Source of the DNA: Paragorgia papillata
Taxonomy: Eukaryota > Cnidaria > Anthozoa > Scleralcyonacea > Coralliidae
Direction: 5' to 3'
Assembly: GCA_035771165.1 (NCBI GenBank)
Contig: JAWNZC010000349.1
Coordinates: forward strand, 2,408,501-2,472,500
DNA: 64,000 nucleotides
This document shows, piece after piece, positions 50,634-63,072 of this stretch (position 1 is its first letter; each line of letters begins with the position of its first letter). Both the position numbers and the translations under genes were made by a program. Below the pieces are notes generated by a model, which worked only from the letters and a program-made list of their open reading frames with translations, did no database searches and was not told the DNA's origin.

Positions 50634-50832
50634 CACTGCAAATTCCTAAAAACTTGTTTTAAGAAAAAAATACTTGTTTTAAGATTTTCATGTCCCGTTT
50701 GCAAGATAATAATCTTACTGCGGTTTCTTGACAAGATATTTTGTCTTAAAACAAGATTAAATATCTTAAAACAAGAAATAAGATCTCAAAAGAAGAAAAA
50801 TTATCTTGACAAGAATTGGAGGTTTTGCAGTG
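50634..50832. mobile_element. 199-bp MITE, copy 2 (inverted relative to copy 1)
   Basis: Reverse complement of 8581-8778 over its whole length with only a few differences; termini cactgcaaattcc and ggaggttttgcagtg. Confidence 0.85.
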
Positions 50833-51424
50833 CGTGTGTGCAGATGTCGAGTGGTTTCATCCACATACAAAGCTCCGCAGCTTTGACACTTAAATTTACA
50901 CACGACATGCGATCTCAAAGAAAGAGGAATCCGGTTTTTGAACGAAAAGAAATGAAAAAGGCGAAGAGAAGGCCGAGCTACAAACCTAATGCTAATTTGA
51001 GGAGAAGCAGAATTGAGTAGCTTTTTTAATTACGTTCGAAACCTTAATTTCTTTTGAATTTTCCTCATGAATTATTAATGAGTTTTAGAAATATATATAT
51101 ATATATACGCCCCCTGTGATTGGTCAGTCATACTGTGCATATCAGGCCAACCGTGCCAACCCTATAACCTTAACGTAAAGTGTCATTTACTTTGCGCCTA
51201 TATATAATGCATTTTGTCACATTCTATTTATATATACAAACACGATGACGACGCCACGGCATATTTCTTACTCTTATTTCATAAAATAGATAGGAAATAT
51301 AAGCCATGTGCCATAATTACATGAGTTTAACAATCGGGATTTTATCTTTCTTTCTCAGCTTTTGTTTCGAGACAAACACTTTTATATGCAAAGTAGAATA
51401 TGCCAATATTTAAATAGCAAACTC

Positions 51425-52749
51425 AATCTCGTTCCCAGAGCCCACGTTCCCCACCCGGGAAACGAGAGACTCTGGGACAATCCGTTTCACATCGATATTT
51501 CATTGGCTGATGAACACAGTGAACTCTATAACTCTTCTTCCGGATAACAAGAATCCTGTGATGGCGTGAACCGGCAGGGGCGGCGCGGAGCGTAAATTGT
51601 TTGGTATTAGTTGTGGTATATAACGTAGGGGGGTCTGGGGGTATCCACCCCCAGAACCTGGAACCTTTTGAAATCTAGAGGCTCTGAAATGCAATTTCCA
51701 GCATTCTACAGAAGATATTTTTTGAAAAAATCAAGCGAGATGAAGATCTAAATGCTAAGCATTTTACGCGGTTCGATGACTTCACGACCAAATTAACGGA
51801 AACATCCATGGAATTATATCTGTCTGAGACTGTAATGTGACTAATAGTATTGTAGCAGTACTGATGCGCTGCACGTGTGAATACAGTAGCTTGCGTGATG
51901 TGCCGACAATACATATGATCAGCGCAACGTTTTGCGAACGCAGGCGGCCAAGGTATTAGAATCGCAAAACTAATACCTTGTAGGATTACGTTGTTAGATA
52001 TACAAATATTCGCATCGTTCTTACCTTTGAAGGAGGACTTATGCCTTTTTTTTGTTAAATATGGATTGAAGAAGGTTTTCCTTTCGTCAGATAAGTTCTA
52101 GTCACCATACCAAAGCTTCAAAATTGTTATAAATAATTGCTCTTTGTTTCCATATTATCGAAGTGTTGAACTCCAGTGTTGGGAGCTTTTCCTTGTGAAA
52201 AGGCGATACAGCCGATACTACATGGATGATTTATATATTGAGATGTTATATATTGTTAATGTAATGAAGTGAAAAGAATTGCAGACTTCTCGCTGCGAAA
52301 TAAAAGCAGTTTTAAATCGAAATAGTAAAGCGTCTGACTTTAAAATATAAATATTGTACCACCTGTGGTGAAATTTAACACCGAAAATCCGCGTTTCTTG
52401 TCAAGCCAAGGTATTAGTTTTGAGATTCTAATACCTTGAGGTCTAAGCCTTTCAAACACTTGTCGCTAAAGTCGCTAAAGTTGTTGCGCGCATCAGCGAG
52501 GACGGTACGGTACTGCGGAATTGAAATCAAACAATCAAAAACAAAGATGTTGTTTTCTTTCATCCGTCTCTGTTCTTGGAATAATTATATTATTTTACAA
52601 TTCATTTCAATCTGCAGAAAAAAAGGTATTAGACTAATACCTTTAATACCTTAGCGCGCCGCCCCTGCGGCGTGAACGGATTATCCCATGCAGAGACTCT
52701 CGTTTCCCACCCGCTGGGTAAGGGGAACGTGGGCTCTGGGAACGAGATT
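51425..52749. mobile_element. Outer inverted-repeat element interrupted by a hAT-like element
   Basis: aatctcgttcccagagccca with cgttccccaccc and gggaaacgagag on the left is mirrored by the right end (ggggaacgtgggctctggga, acgagatt). Taken without the insert it would be a short palindromic MITE. The two arms are over 1.1 kb apart because of the insert at 51575-52667. Confidence 0.8.
51575..52667. mobile_element. Nonautonomous hAT-like element, about 1.09 kb
   Basis: Termini caggggcggcgcgg and cgcgccgcccctg; CAGGGGCGG-type ends are known in hAT transposons. The subterminal regions carry repeated aaggtattag / ctaatacctt words. ggcgtgaac occurs just outside both ends and may be the target duplication, with two extra bases on the left. 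No transposase ORF. Confidence 0.7.
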
Positions 52750-54033
52750 GTAGGAAACTCAGAAAGTGTAAAAAACGCTAAATATACATGCACAATACGT
52801 CAAAATCTGCTTATCCAAAAATCACTTACAAGCACTTAATTTAATGATGGGACAAACGCTCTCTTCTTTTATTTTCAAAATACTGTCGTTTACTACCAAA
52901 TAATATTTCCCATTGCACAAAATTAAGATTCTATAAATTCAAAAGGCAACTTCCACAAATTAGAACGAGCACGTTTAAATTATGCGGGCAACAAACAACT
53001 GAAACAACGGTTCCGTTGTACAAATCGCATGATAAACAATTTTATTGAAACTAACTCACGTAGCTTTCAAAGTTCGTATCCAAATGTTTAGCATAATAAT
53101 TCATAAATAAAGAATATTTACAAAAAGCGGGCCATTTCACGACAGGTGCTTTCATATCTTCATTATTAATATTCAACCGACAAAGATATGCAGATACACA
53201 AGGGACGTCGTCAGGGCAATGGAATATTTCTGAGTCACAAAAAAATCTAAAGAAATCAGTCTGAGTTGTTCCAAGCGCTACCTTAACCTATATCAAATCA
53301 ATTCATGCTGAATATTTCTCTCGAATAGACTGCATGAGGTTTTTTACAAGAATACGACTGGAATGGACTGGTAAGCACATCACTTGGTTGACTGTGTACA
53401 AGTGATCTTCGACTTGAACTTCGAGGTACTTCTAAGTCTTTTTTAGTTTATTTTTTCTTACGTGTTTGGACAAAAGTGGAGAAACATTTACTTCTGAATA
53501 TTGCTGAGGGTGTTATAAATACGTTTTGTCCAAAAAAAAACACTCAAAATTTCATCAAAGCTATAATTCTGTGTATATATAAACTGTACAGTTCTTTGAC
53601 GCTGTTTCTCATTATGGAAAGGAAACGGGGTACATACAATAAAAAGTGCTTTAGCCTATACTCGGCTTTAGTCGATATTATCAGATTTGTCAAGAGCAAA
53701 TGTTTAGTCTAGACAACATCGCAAAGTACACATTTAAGTAAAAAGAGTAACGTATGGCGTTTTATCCAAGCAGTACTAAATATTACAGATACTATATATG
53801 CATTTGATCAAAGCTGCTCTTGTAACTGTTTAATCTACAGTATATCCTTCAATACAGTATATCATATGGATAGGATGCTTGCAATGAAACTTGCCCGCTT
53901 ATCCTTTAGCCAAGAGTATATTTGTGAATCGCAGACAGACAACCTGGCAAAGTACATTTTTTTTAAAATTAAACAGAGTAACGTATGTCATCTTCTCCCT
54001 GCAGTATAAAAATATTCATGCAATATTCTGACA

Positions 54034-54072
<39 letters not shown>

Positions 54073-54263
54073 CAGTATACAGTGTTTCTTTCCCATGTAG
54101 CATATATTATATTTGTCAAGCGCCGTAAATGTTAAATCTTGAAAACGTAAATATATAGCAATATATATATATATATACATACATAAACAGGACAAGCACA
54201 CAAACCAACAAATTTTTTATAATGCGAACAAAGTATGGAAACGTCATGCTGGACACTATGCTA

Positions 54264-54313
<50 letters not shown>

Positions 54314-55880
54314 ACCCAATAAAATTGTTTTCCAAGTTTTTTCAAAAGCGCGTGTAAATATTTAAAAGAAACCGGGCAAATATCTACATATACTGTACAA
54401 TCAGTTTTGGCAAGTATAGCTAAAGGCTATATTAAAGCCTTTGGCATTGTACAAACAACTAAAAATGTTAGTTCAACACTGCGTAAACTAAACTGACCAG
54501 ATACATGCAAAAGCGGTTAGAAACCCGCATTGTCCAATCGCATGAACGTGGACTTCGTTGATGCAAGCATAACGCAAAAACATCAGACGGATGCACGACT
54601 ATACCGCAAGTAAAAGGTACATAAGCGTATGTATATACGTTGGTAAACTTTACTTCTTCTTATAAACGTTTTGTGAAAAATTTGACACGATTAGCAAGTC
54701 ATTTTAATAACATACGCCTGTCGCAGCTGCCGTACGCTAAATATTTAAAAGATGCTATGACCTAAGATCGTAACTTGAAAAGCAAGTACTATAACCGTTG
54801 GCGGTTTGTGGTCTACCTAAATTTACGCCCACATGAGTAGTATGTTGCGTCCTACCAAGATGAACGTTAGTTGCTAACTATTTAGAATCAACGAGATAAA
54901 AATGGCTTGGTGATTCAAAACGAACCAATGGTTTCGTACCCAATTGGCCCTTTTATCGAGTTAAAAAGTAAAATTTGAAAGGGTTTCAAGATCACTCTAA
55001 TATAGCCAAGTTAAAGTAAACATGTACGCGTAGGTTGTTGCTTAAATTTCCATGCGGTTTCACCTGCTAATATACCTTAGAACCTCGTTCCTCAAAACAG
55101 TTTATATATAGTCTTTTGGCAATTATGAAATGTTCTTATCCAACTTTTATAAGACAAAACTTCGGCACAGGATTTATTTTAACGTCTGAATAAATATAGT
55201 ATAGTGTATACGTACTGTAAGCCTATCAAATTTAGCGTCACGTTTATTATTATTTAGTCTTTATAAGCAATTTTACACGGCGCCTCACACATCCGTTAAA
55301 ATAATGAAATATGTTTCCAGCATGTTAAATTAATTATTCTTCATTGTCAACTCCCAGTTAAAAATTAACAGAAGCGAATTGTTCGTAACGTTTCTTCCAA
55401 ACTAGATGCTATCAAAGACAGAGACGACCACCTTCGTTCTTTTATCGACAAACCATATAGAAGCACTTTGCTAAAATTAAAATATTTCATTTAACCAAGA
55501 AAATTTGGCTTAATCTCTGCAATTGGCAATATGCTTGTTTATATATTTATCGTCTTTAGACTATCATATTTAGAAAATGTCAAAGGGCTAGTATATATAA
55601 TTGCAGAAATAATGGTAAAAGAGGTATAAATTTCGAGCGAATTAAGCTCGATTCATGTTTCAAAAAAACGAAGAGCCTTCGCTAGACTGAGCTTTATACA
55701 TCCCGATTACGAGTATTTTGGGAGTGCATGCATGCACCAGTCTTTTAACATTTTGGATTTGAATTTCTCCACCATCTACGTAGCACACTAGTTTTATAGC
55801 TATATAAAGATCGTTTTAATTATTCTGGGTTGGTTGAAGTTTTTGAAAATCTTATAATATTCAAAAAAGGTTTAATATTG
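52750..55880. other. Intergenic with three TA tracts
   Basis: (TA)n at 54036-54071, 54156-54180 and 54266-54311; otherwise no supported exon. Confidence 0.5.
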
Positions 55881-55884
55881 GTAT

Positions 55885-56072
55885 GAGCAAAGTGAAAAGT
55901 GGTAATAAGCTACCGAGGTTTTTAGTAACGAAATACTGACGTTTCGAGCGGAGTTCTTCGTCAGAGTAAAAATGTGATTTTATTCCGACGAAGGGTTCCG
56001 CTCGAAACGTCAGTAGTATTTCGTTACCAAAAACCTTAGCAGTTTACCATCTTCTCACTTTGTTCTACCCAA
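55885..56072. mobile_element. Foldback element with gaaatactgacgtttcgagc arms
   Basis: gtaacgaaatactgacgttt with cgagcggag is mirrored by ctccgctcg-like tccgctcgaaacgtcag and tatttcgttac; outer arms aaagtgaaaagtgg and accatcttctcacttt also pair. Fragments of the family are at 6275-6400, 17500-17590 and 57085-57140. Confidence 0.8.
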
Positions 56073-56456
56073 AACACTGCCCACTTTTTTTCTTTTTGTA
56101 CGCCAGTTCAACGTGTGATGACAGGAGTAGACCACTGTATTAAAAATAGACGTGATGTGAACCTCGCGGTGAGCAGGTATATTTCACAGCTACAGTGTAT
56201 GCATAGAACACAACATACCGTTTGCAATCGCTGGCTGAAGAAGTTTGTATCAAAAATTAGTAAATGTTCTAGAGTCCTAGTTTGTAGAAGAAATATGACA
56301 GCCGCCAACTTCATAAAATAGGATAAAAAAATACTAAAGAAGATTTTTGACAGGGGGAGGTGGATTTCAAAGCGTTCTTCAAATAAACGGTAACGGGGTA
56401 TTGCTAATAATAGTATAACCTATAATGTCCAATAAATGAAAGCCCTTCATATATAA

Positions 56457-56562
56457 CGTTAACTCTTTCCTGTCCGAATTGGTCTTTAGTATTTTATTCT
56501 GGCTAACGCCAGACGATTTTATTCACCTCTGGAGAAGCCCTCGGACAGGAATGAGTTAAACA
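56457..56562. mobile_element. 106-bp MITE, gttaactctttcctgtccga ends
   Basis: The right end tcggacaggaatgagttaaac mirrors the left. The core acgccagacgattttattca links it to copies at 13218 and 38683; the 18420-18570 region shares attcctgtccagag. Confidence 0.75.
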
Positions 56563-56564
56563 AT

Positions 56565-57880
56565 TTAGCTTAAACATTGTCATTTTAATTGTTTCTACGA
56601 GCACAACTATAACACGCGCATATGCATGCATGTTTGTTCTTTCTGAAGTACCGTGTTAATTAAACACGTATAAATGTATTACATCCAAGGAAATGGCTTT
56701 TCAACACAGCCAGGCGAATAACAGGGATATAATTAACGGCTAAAACGTTTTGAACGCGTAACAGTTCATGACCTAATCACTGTAAAGTTTTAAGTTACAA
56801 AACCAAATAGATTTACGAAAATAGTGATAAGCGTTGACTGTGAAGAATTTAGCAAACGCCGCCGGCCAACCGAGACCAGCCGCCAAAGGTCATCACAGTT
56901 AGGATCGACCGAGCCTTAAGAGAAGCAATTTTTGGTTTGGAACAGTCGAACTCAAAATAATTACTCTCCAAAGCAATCCCAGTCATGTCGACTACTTAAA
57001 ATGTGGGAATATCAAACTTGTCTCTACTATCGGGAAATCAACTGAGCGACTGATACCTATACGAGAGTTAGAGCAAAGTGAAAATGTGGTATACTGCCGA
57101 GGTTTTGATGGGCTCCGCCCTTCATCAGAGTGAAATGTTAGTTAGTATATAGCCCTACACCCTGAGTAACTAAAACCCTTTGTCAAGTACAAAATATGCC
57201 TTTCCGCGCATGACGTCAAACGCAGCCTTTTGAATTCTATTGTAAAGGCGCTGTCAAGTCCGTTCTCCGCATGTAGGAAACTAATTTTACACCTTTATTT
57301 ACAAAAAATATATACTGATATACCTTTTTCAAGATTGCAAGCTTTTCTTGCTTCCTCTTCATTACTTGTACTCAAAACAAAGCATTTTCAAAAGAAGTAG
57401 AAGAAATCCGAAGAGATATCCCAGCCGAATCGCTTAATTTTTCGAACGGTTTACACTGAGCTGGTACTTCATGTAATTATCTACGAATTGTTTGAGGGTC
57501 CTCACAAACAAAGATGCGAATCATGTGCAGAACGGACTTGACATCACATTTAAAACAACTTGCGGTGTTTAATCATGTCATTAATGATCCTCGTCATCAT
57601 CATCATCGTTATCATGAACATCATCAACATCATCATCACCATCATATTATCATCATCATCACTATTTTCATACTTTTTAGTTAAATTCGTATAACAATGT
57701 TGTGATGAAATGTAATTTGTAAAATTGATAAAAAGAAAATTTTTATGGACTGTGAATTTTGTTATAAGCCTTTTTATATAGATAGTTTTTAACTAGGAGC
57801 AAATTTTATATAATTGTTTTGTAAATTATAGTGTTACTTGTCTTAATATGTATACTAATATATCTATACTTCAGATCCAT
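56565..57880. other. Intergenic, nothing recognised
   Basis: No supported exon; an ATC/CAT-rich run is at 57590-57665. Confidence 0.4.
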
Positions 57881-57894
57881 CCGAGATTATAGTT

Positions 57895-58305
57895 AATTAT
57901 TATTATTATTATTATTACTAGTACTATTATTATTATCATTACCATTACCATTACCATTACCATTACCATCACCATCACCATCACCATCACCATTACCATT
58001 ACTATTACTATTACTATTACTATTACTATTACTATTACTATTACTATTACTATTACTATTATTATTACTATTACTATTACTATTACTATTACTATTACTA
58101 TTACTATTACTATTACTATTACTATCACTATTACTATTATTATTACTATTATTATTACTATTACTATTACTATTACTATTACTATTACTATTACTATTAC
58201 TATTACTATTACTATTACTATTACTATTACTATTACTATTACTATTACTATTACTATTACTATTACTATTACTATCACTATTACTATTATTATTATTATT
58301 GTATC
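57895..58305. repeat. (ATTACT)n / (ATT)n microsatellite
   Basis: About 400 bp, dominated by ttacta hexamers, with accatt and accatc blocks on the left. It precedes the gene D start. Confidence 0.95.
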
Positions 58306-58469
58306 AATTTCACATTGATCATATCGTCAACGGTATTATAGTTCCTGAGGTTCGGTGTCAACAAGACTCCTCAAATTTGAAGAACTTTCCTGATTATTAT
58401 TATTACTATTATAATTATTATATGCTGATTAACAATTTTTTGTCTGTCTGTTTGTTTCTCTGTTTGTCT

Positions 58470-58479
58470 ATTATTATTA

Positions 58480-58560
<81 letters not shown>

Positions 58561-58563
58561 CAG
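58470..58563 (+). repeat. (TTA)n microsatellite ending in the gene D splice acceptor
   Basis: About 90 bp of TTA/ATT repeats pass straight into attattattccag. The exon follows with a 12-base leader and the ATG at 58576. Confidence 0.9.
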
Positions 58564-58575
58564 AACGTCACCAAG

Positions 58576-61500
58576 ATGGTTCTCAGTCGAGTCTTCTTTT
58601 ATGCTTTGGTGGTGCTGCTTCTTTCAAGCAATGCAAAATGTGAAGACACGTATGACATTCCAGTAACATTTAATCCTTTAATACAGAGTTCTGTTGAATT
58701 AGGTTCAACGACAAAATATTTCTACGTTCAGGACATACCCTTTTATTCAAATGTTACAGTTATCGATGCTGCAGCAGATTCAGAAACACGCGTCACAGAC
58801 ACAATAAAAAAAGCCATTACCGTTGTATTTTTAACGACAGTATCCTCGCATATATCGATATCCAAAAGTTTTGAGCTACACGATCTTCGATACATCAAGA
58901 AAAGCAAATGGTCATATACTCTAAACGTCCAAAGCATTGTGGACGCATCCAATGGCAATATTAACAAAATTACCGATAAAACGATTATCTACCGAATTCA
59001 GGAAAATGCTATAAAAGTCTTAGAAAAACGATATCAATTTAACGTTGACGAAATTTTAAGCGAACTGGGTCTCACAATAATGGGGTTTTATGGAGTTGAC
59101 GAACAACAGTGGATTAAAGTAGTTGGCATCATCACACGGAAAATTATCAACAACAGATTAACAGTGTTGAACCTAACGTCTTGCTACTTGGCTGAAATGG
59201 TAAATAAGACTGTGACAGAAATGCAAGCATTTACGCTTAACGAAGTTGACGAGTACCTCTATAACACCACCATGCTATTGGATAAATTGCCAGCCTTTCA
59301 GAAGACCGTCGTGTCCAGTTTATACCAAACCTTCAACACGTCAGCAGAACAATTGGCAACCATGAGCGACACTGACATCGCAGTTATAAACACTAAGAAT
59401 TTGAAAGATGTTTTACAACTATTTACAAAAAGTGTTTTAGATGAACTTCGCGTCACCGTGTCCCAAATTACTGAAAGCGACTCGTCGTTCGAAGAGGAAA
59501 TGTTGCTGTCCTGTACAGATAAATGGGAACCTTTCAGAAGCCTTGTGATCTCAATATCATTTAACAATACCGCGAAAAACATGTCTATCACAAGTCAAAA
59601 ACTTGCATCTCTCATTAACTTTTCGTATACAGATATTAAAAAGTTCACAATAAATCAAATGTTACATGTACTTTATAAACTTATTGAACCGCTGCAAAAA
59701 GACAAGAAATTGGTTGAAACTTCTGTACTGTCCGATGTCGTAAGCCTCCATGGTACACAAAAACTAAATATTAAAGAAGACAATGCTTTTGCAGCAATCG
59801 AAATATTTACTAATTACACCCAACGCCAATTGACATTGCTATATGGTTGGACACAACAAGATTATAAATTTGCCTCGATGTATCCATTGGATGACCTGAA
59901 CAATGTGTGCTCGATTAAATCCGACGACTACAATCTGTTAGAGTTAGCAACAATTAACATTGGTCAGGTGGGAAATAACTTTCAGTGCAAGTCATTCAAC
60001 GCGTTGCGAGATATTTGGGAAAAGAAAAGTGTTCGTACTTTAGAAGAGAAATTTGGAGAACTCATTTCACTTGACAAGTCAATTTCTACAACAGTCAGTT
60101 TGTTGACAAATGCAACATCACCAATCAACTACCGTGTGTTAAATATTACATCAAAGACACAAGAGTTTATCGAAGAAATAACATTCAACAACATCTCCTC
60201 AGTCACAACCTATTCAAATTCAGACTTGAAGACAATGTCGTTTCAAGATATCATTGTCCTTGCTGTGCACCTAAAACAAAATGGTTCGTTCGATCACACC
60301 GTGACAGTGGTTAGTGTTTCCATTATAACAGTTTTAACACCAACACTACTAATAGTTTCCACTAACATCATTTCCAATATCAGTAAACTTCACATAACAG
60401 AATCTGTACAATTCAATGCAACTTCCCCACTCAGAAATGCATCATCTTACTCGAAGTCAATATCAGCTTACCAAAACCTAACAACGCTACCCATAGACTA
60501 CTGGCCTTCCTCACGACTGCTATCACCAACACTTATTTCAACTTCCACTCAAACGTCATTAGTCTATGCGTCAAGTTTTAAAAATCAGCACATAAATACA
60601 GAAGTCGTGAATACTCAGTTAAGTAAAACCATAAACATATCTCAATATACTTCAGCTAGGGAAAATTTGACTTTCGTATCAATCTCCAGTTCCCCTTATT
60701 TGGATTTTAGTAATTTTACTGCGGCTTTGTCTAGTAATTTACCTGACAGCATAAGATCATCCTTTGAAGAAAAAGTATCTAATACTAAAATGGATCATAC
60801 TGTATCCAGTACACATCAAAGCACCCCTTTTCTTAAATCTACGACGATTTTGAATCCAAACATGCCGTTTTCCATAAGTGACTCTAACCAAAATATTTCC
60901 AGTTATACTAGAATGAACTCAATGAATATGAAAACCCCAACATTCGATAGCTCAAATTACGTTAGCAAGAACACAACAGCATCAAAAACACAATATCTGA
61001 CATCGACGTCTACTGATCAGTCAAACCAATCCCACACGTTCGTATACACTACCAATCTAAATGCATATCCATCAAAAACTATACTAGCGCAACCAATAAC
61101 AGATTCCTTAGAAAGCGTATCACTTCAAATATCATTGCCTTCAACCACATCAGTTATTTATAAGAACTTCAACACAACCAAAGCACAATCATTCACTGAT
61201 ACCCAACTAACAGTACCATCACCAACGGTAATGATGGAAAATTTGACTAAAACTATTCAATCACACGCCCTAACACCATCCCTAGTTTACTTGACAACTA
61301 CTAAAACTATTATATCCATCAGTAACAAACAATTAAACACCAACTCTGTTGCTAACTCGACCACTGTAACGGTCAACAGAGCGATAGAAAACTCCTCTCC
61401 AGCGGATGGCATAGCTGCATCTTCTAATGGAGAAAATGATATGTCAACGAGCGTATCACCAAGCAGCAGCTTACCAACTATGATTTCTCTTGTTATGCAG

Positions 61501-62236
61501 ACAACAGACGTAAAATCTATCATACATTCCAGTATTCGATCGAGCACATCCGTACTAAGTACTCTAACGCCCACCATGGCAACTACACAATCGTCCACGC
61601 CATTGTTCCTATCACCGTCCACACCATCGATTACTATCGTAACTGGAATTATAAAGATGTCTTCAGATAAACCCACATCCTCAGATTTCCCATCCGGTAT
61701 TTCGAGAACTGTCAGTAACCCATACCTGAAAACCTCAAGTGTACCAAACACCACCACTGTCCTAACCAGTATCTTACCAATGTTCTCTCCAACAGTCTTA
61801 CTGTCATCAAGATCAATAATGATCAATGTAACGGCATCAGTTCAACAAAACGCGAGTACACCAGTAACATCTTCCTCCACTATCTCCAACACAGGTAAAT
61901 ACCAAAATTCAAATGTCATATTGTGATGTATATGGTATTGTTATTAACATAATCATATATAAAGGTCTAAAATTCTAATTATCAAATAGAAACAGTGTTT
62001 TATTCGTAAATTACTTAACATTAATTGCACTTGTGTACCAAATGTTTTCATATTTCTAGCACTTCATATGGTAACATAAAAATCTCAAAAGCTTTTAAAA
62101 AGAAAAAATAATTGTTATTAATCGGTACCAAATGAACGGGTTTAAATAGCATAATCCTAGTTTTTAGCTAAATTTGTATCACACCATTTATTTTATTTTA
62201 TTATAATTATAATAATAATTATTATTATAATTATCA

Positions 62237-62297
<61 letters not shown>

Positions 62298-63072
62298 TAT
62301 TATTGTATTTTTTAAAGTCAAGATTTGTAACCTATTACGTCATAAACCATACTGCGCAAGGGAAAAAATTGTAGGGGGCTGAAAGCGACGTACATTAATT
62401 ATACAGATTGACTTCACTTTCATTCCTGGAGTTAGCGTTCTAGATGTATGAAGAATGAATTTTACTCCTCTGACTAATGACATTTTTCCAAGACGATTAA
62501 TGATTTTTTTACGGGTTAGTAAAAGCATGCATAGTCACTAGAATTGTCTGGAAACACGCAAAATCGAAGCGGTTAATTATAAAGTTATGTTGAGGATGTC
62601 CTCAACTGGCTCAACAGCACAAATATTTTGTTTTAAGTTCATACAACATGGTTGAACGATTGTGAGAAAGTGTGCAGTAAGTGTGAAAGTGCAACATTTG
62701 CATAAACTTGAACAAAAACACAGAACAAAGAATTTAGCCGCCGCGTTTCCATACAGACACTTTTATTCTAAAGACAATTGTAAATGGTCCGGCTTTTTTC
62801 AATCCGAATTACAAAGTTTAAACCTCTAAATTTTGAGTTTTGTACCACAAATCATATGAGAACATAACTATTTTAATATATCCCCAATACTTAAGTGGCC
62901 TTATCTTAAGTTGACTTTCAATCGCAATAGCCAATTTACGTACCGAATGCACGATAAAGCACAGTAGATATTAGCAGAAAGTATTCCTCTTTCTTAATCA
63001 GAATCATTTTTAATAAAAAAATGTCGACTCTCTTATTTGTAGCTAACAACTCAGCAAGATCAAGTAACAAAG
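58576..63072 (+). CDS. Gene D: largest paralog, ectodomain plus long mucin-like stalk (3' end outside window)
   Basis: Coding exons seen: 58576-61894 and 63043-63072; the rest lies beyond the right edge. Residues 1-22 are a signal peptide, followed by IPVTFNPLIQ, SKWSYTLN, DEQQWIKVVGIIT, CYLAEMVNKT, LSCTDKWEPF, WTQQDYKFASMY and the late Cys pair, matching B and C. Residues from about 580 to 1106 are Ser/Thr-rich with many N-x-S/T sites and no obvious period. The donor (acag|gtaaat) is phase 1, as in the other family members. Unlike B and C, no intron separates ectodomain and stalk; the junction residues form a hydrophobic run. The start follows an acceptor made by an ATT microsatellite. By comparison with gene A, a TM exon probably follows, but a GPI end is equally possible. 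Confidence 0.75.
62205..62310. repeat. (ATT)n microsatellite
   Basis: About 100 bp of ATT with minor interruptions, inside the gene D intron. Confidence 0.95.
63043..63072 (+). CDS. Gene D exon 2: 10-codon linker exon
   Basis: The acceptor ctcttatttgtag and donor gtaatc bound 30 bp encoding ANNSARSSNK in phase 1-1. It matches the position, size and phase of the micro-exon of gene A at 21825-21851. No further exon is visible up to 64000. Confidence 0.5.

Noticed and set aside
57871..58574. ORFs of Ile/Val, Met/Val or Asn repeats
   Set aside because: They translate the ATT/ATTACT microsatellites.
60310..60384. Small intron in gene D (gttagt to ccaatatcag, or to ctaatag)
   Set aside because: Both acceptors break the frame: one gives an immediate TAA, the other a stop after 13 codons. 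Continuous reading is the only open option.
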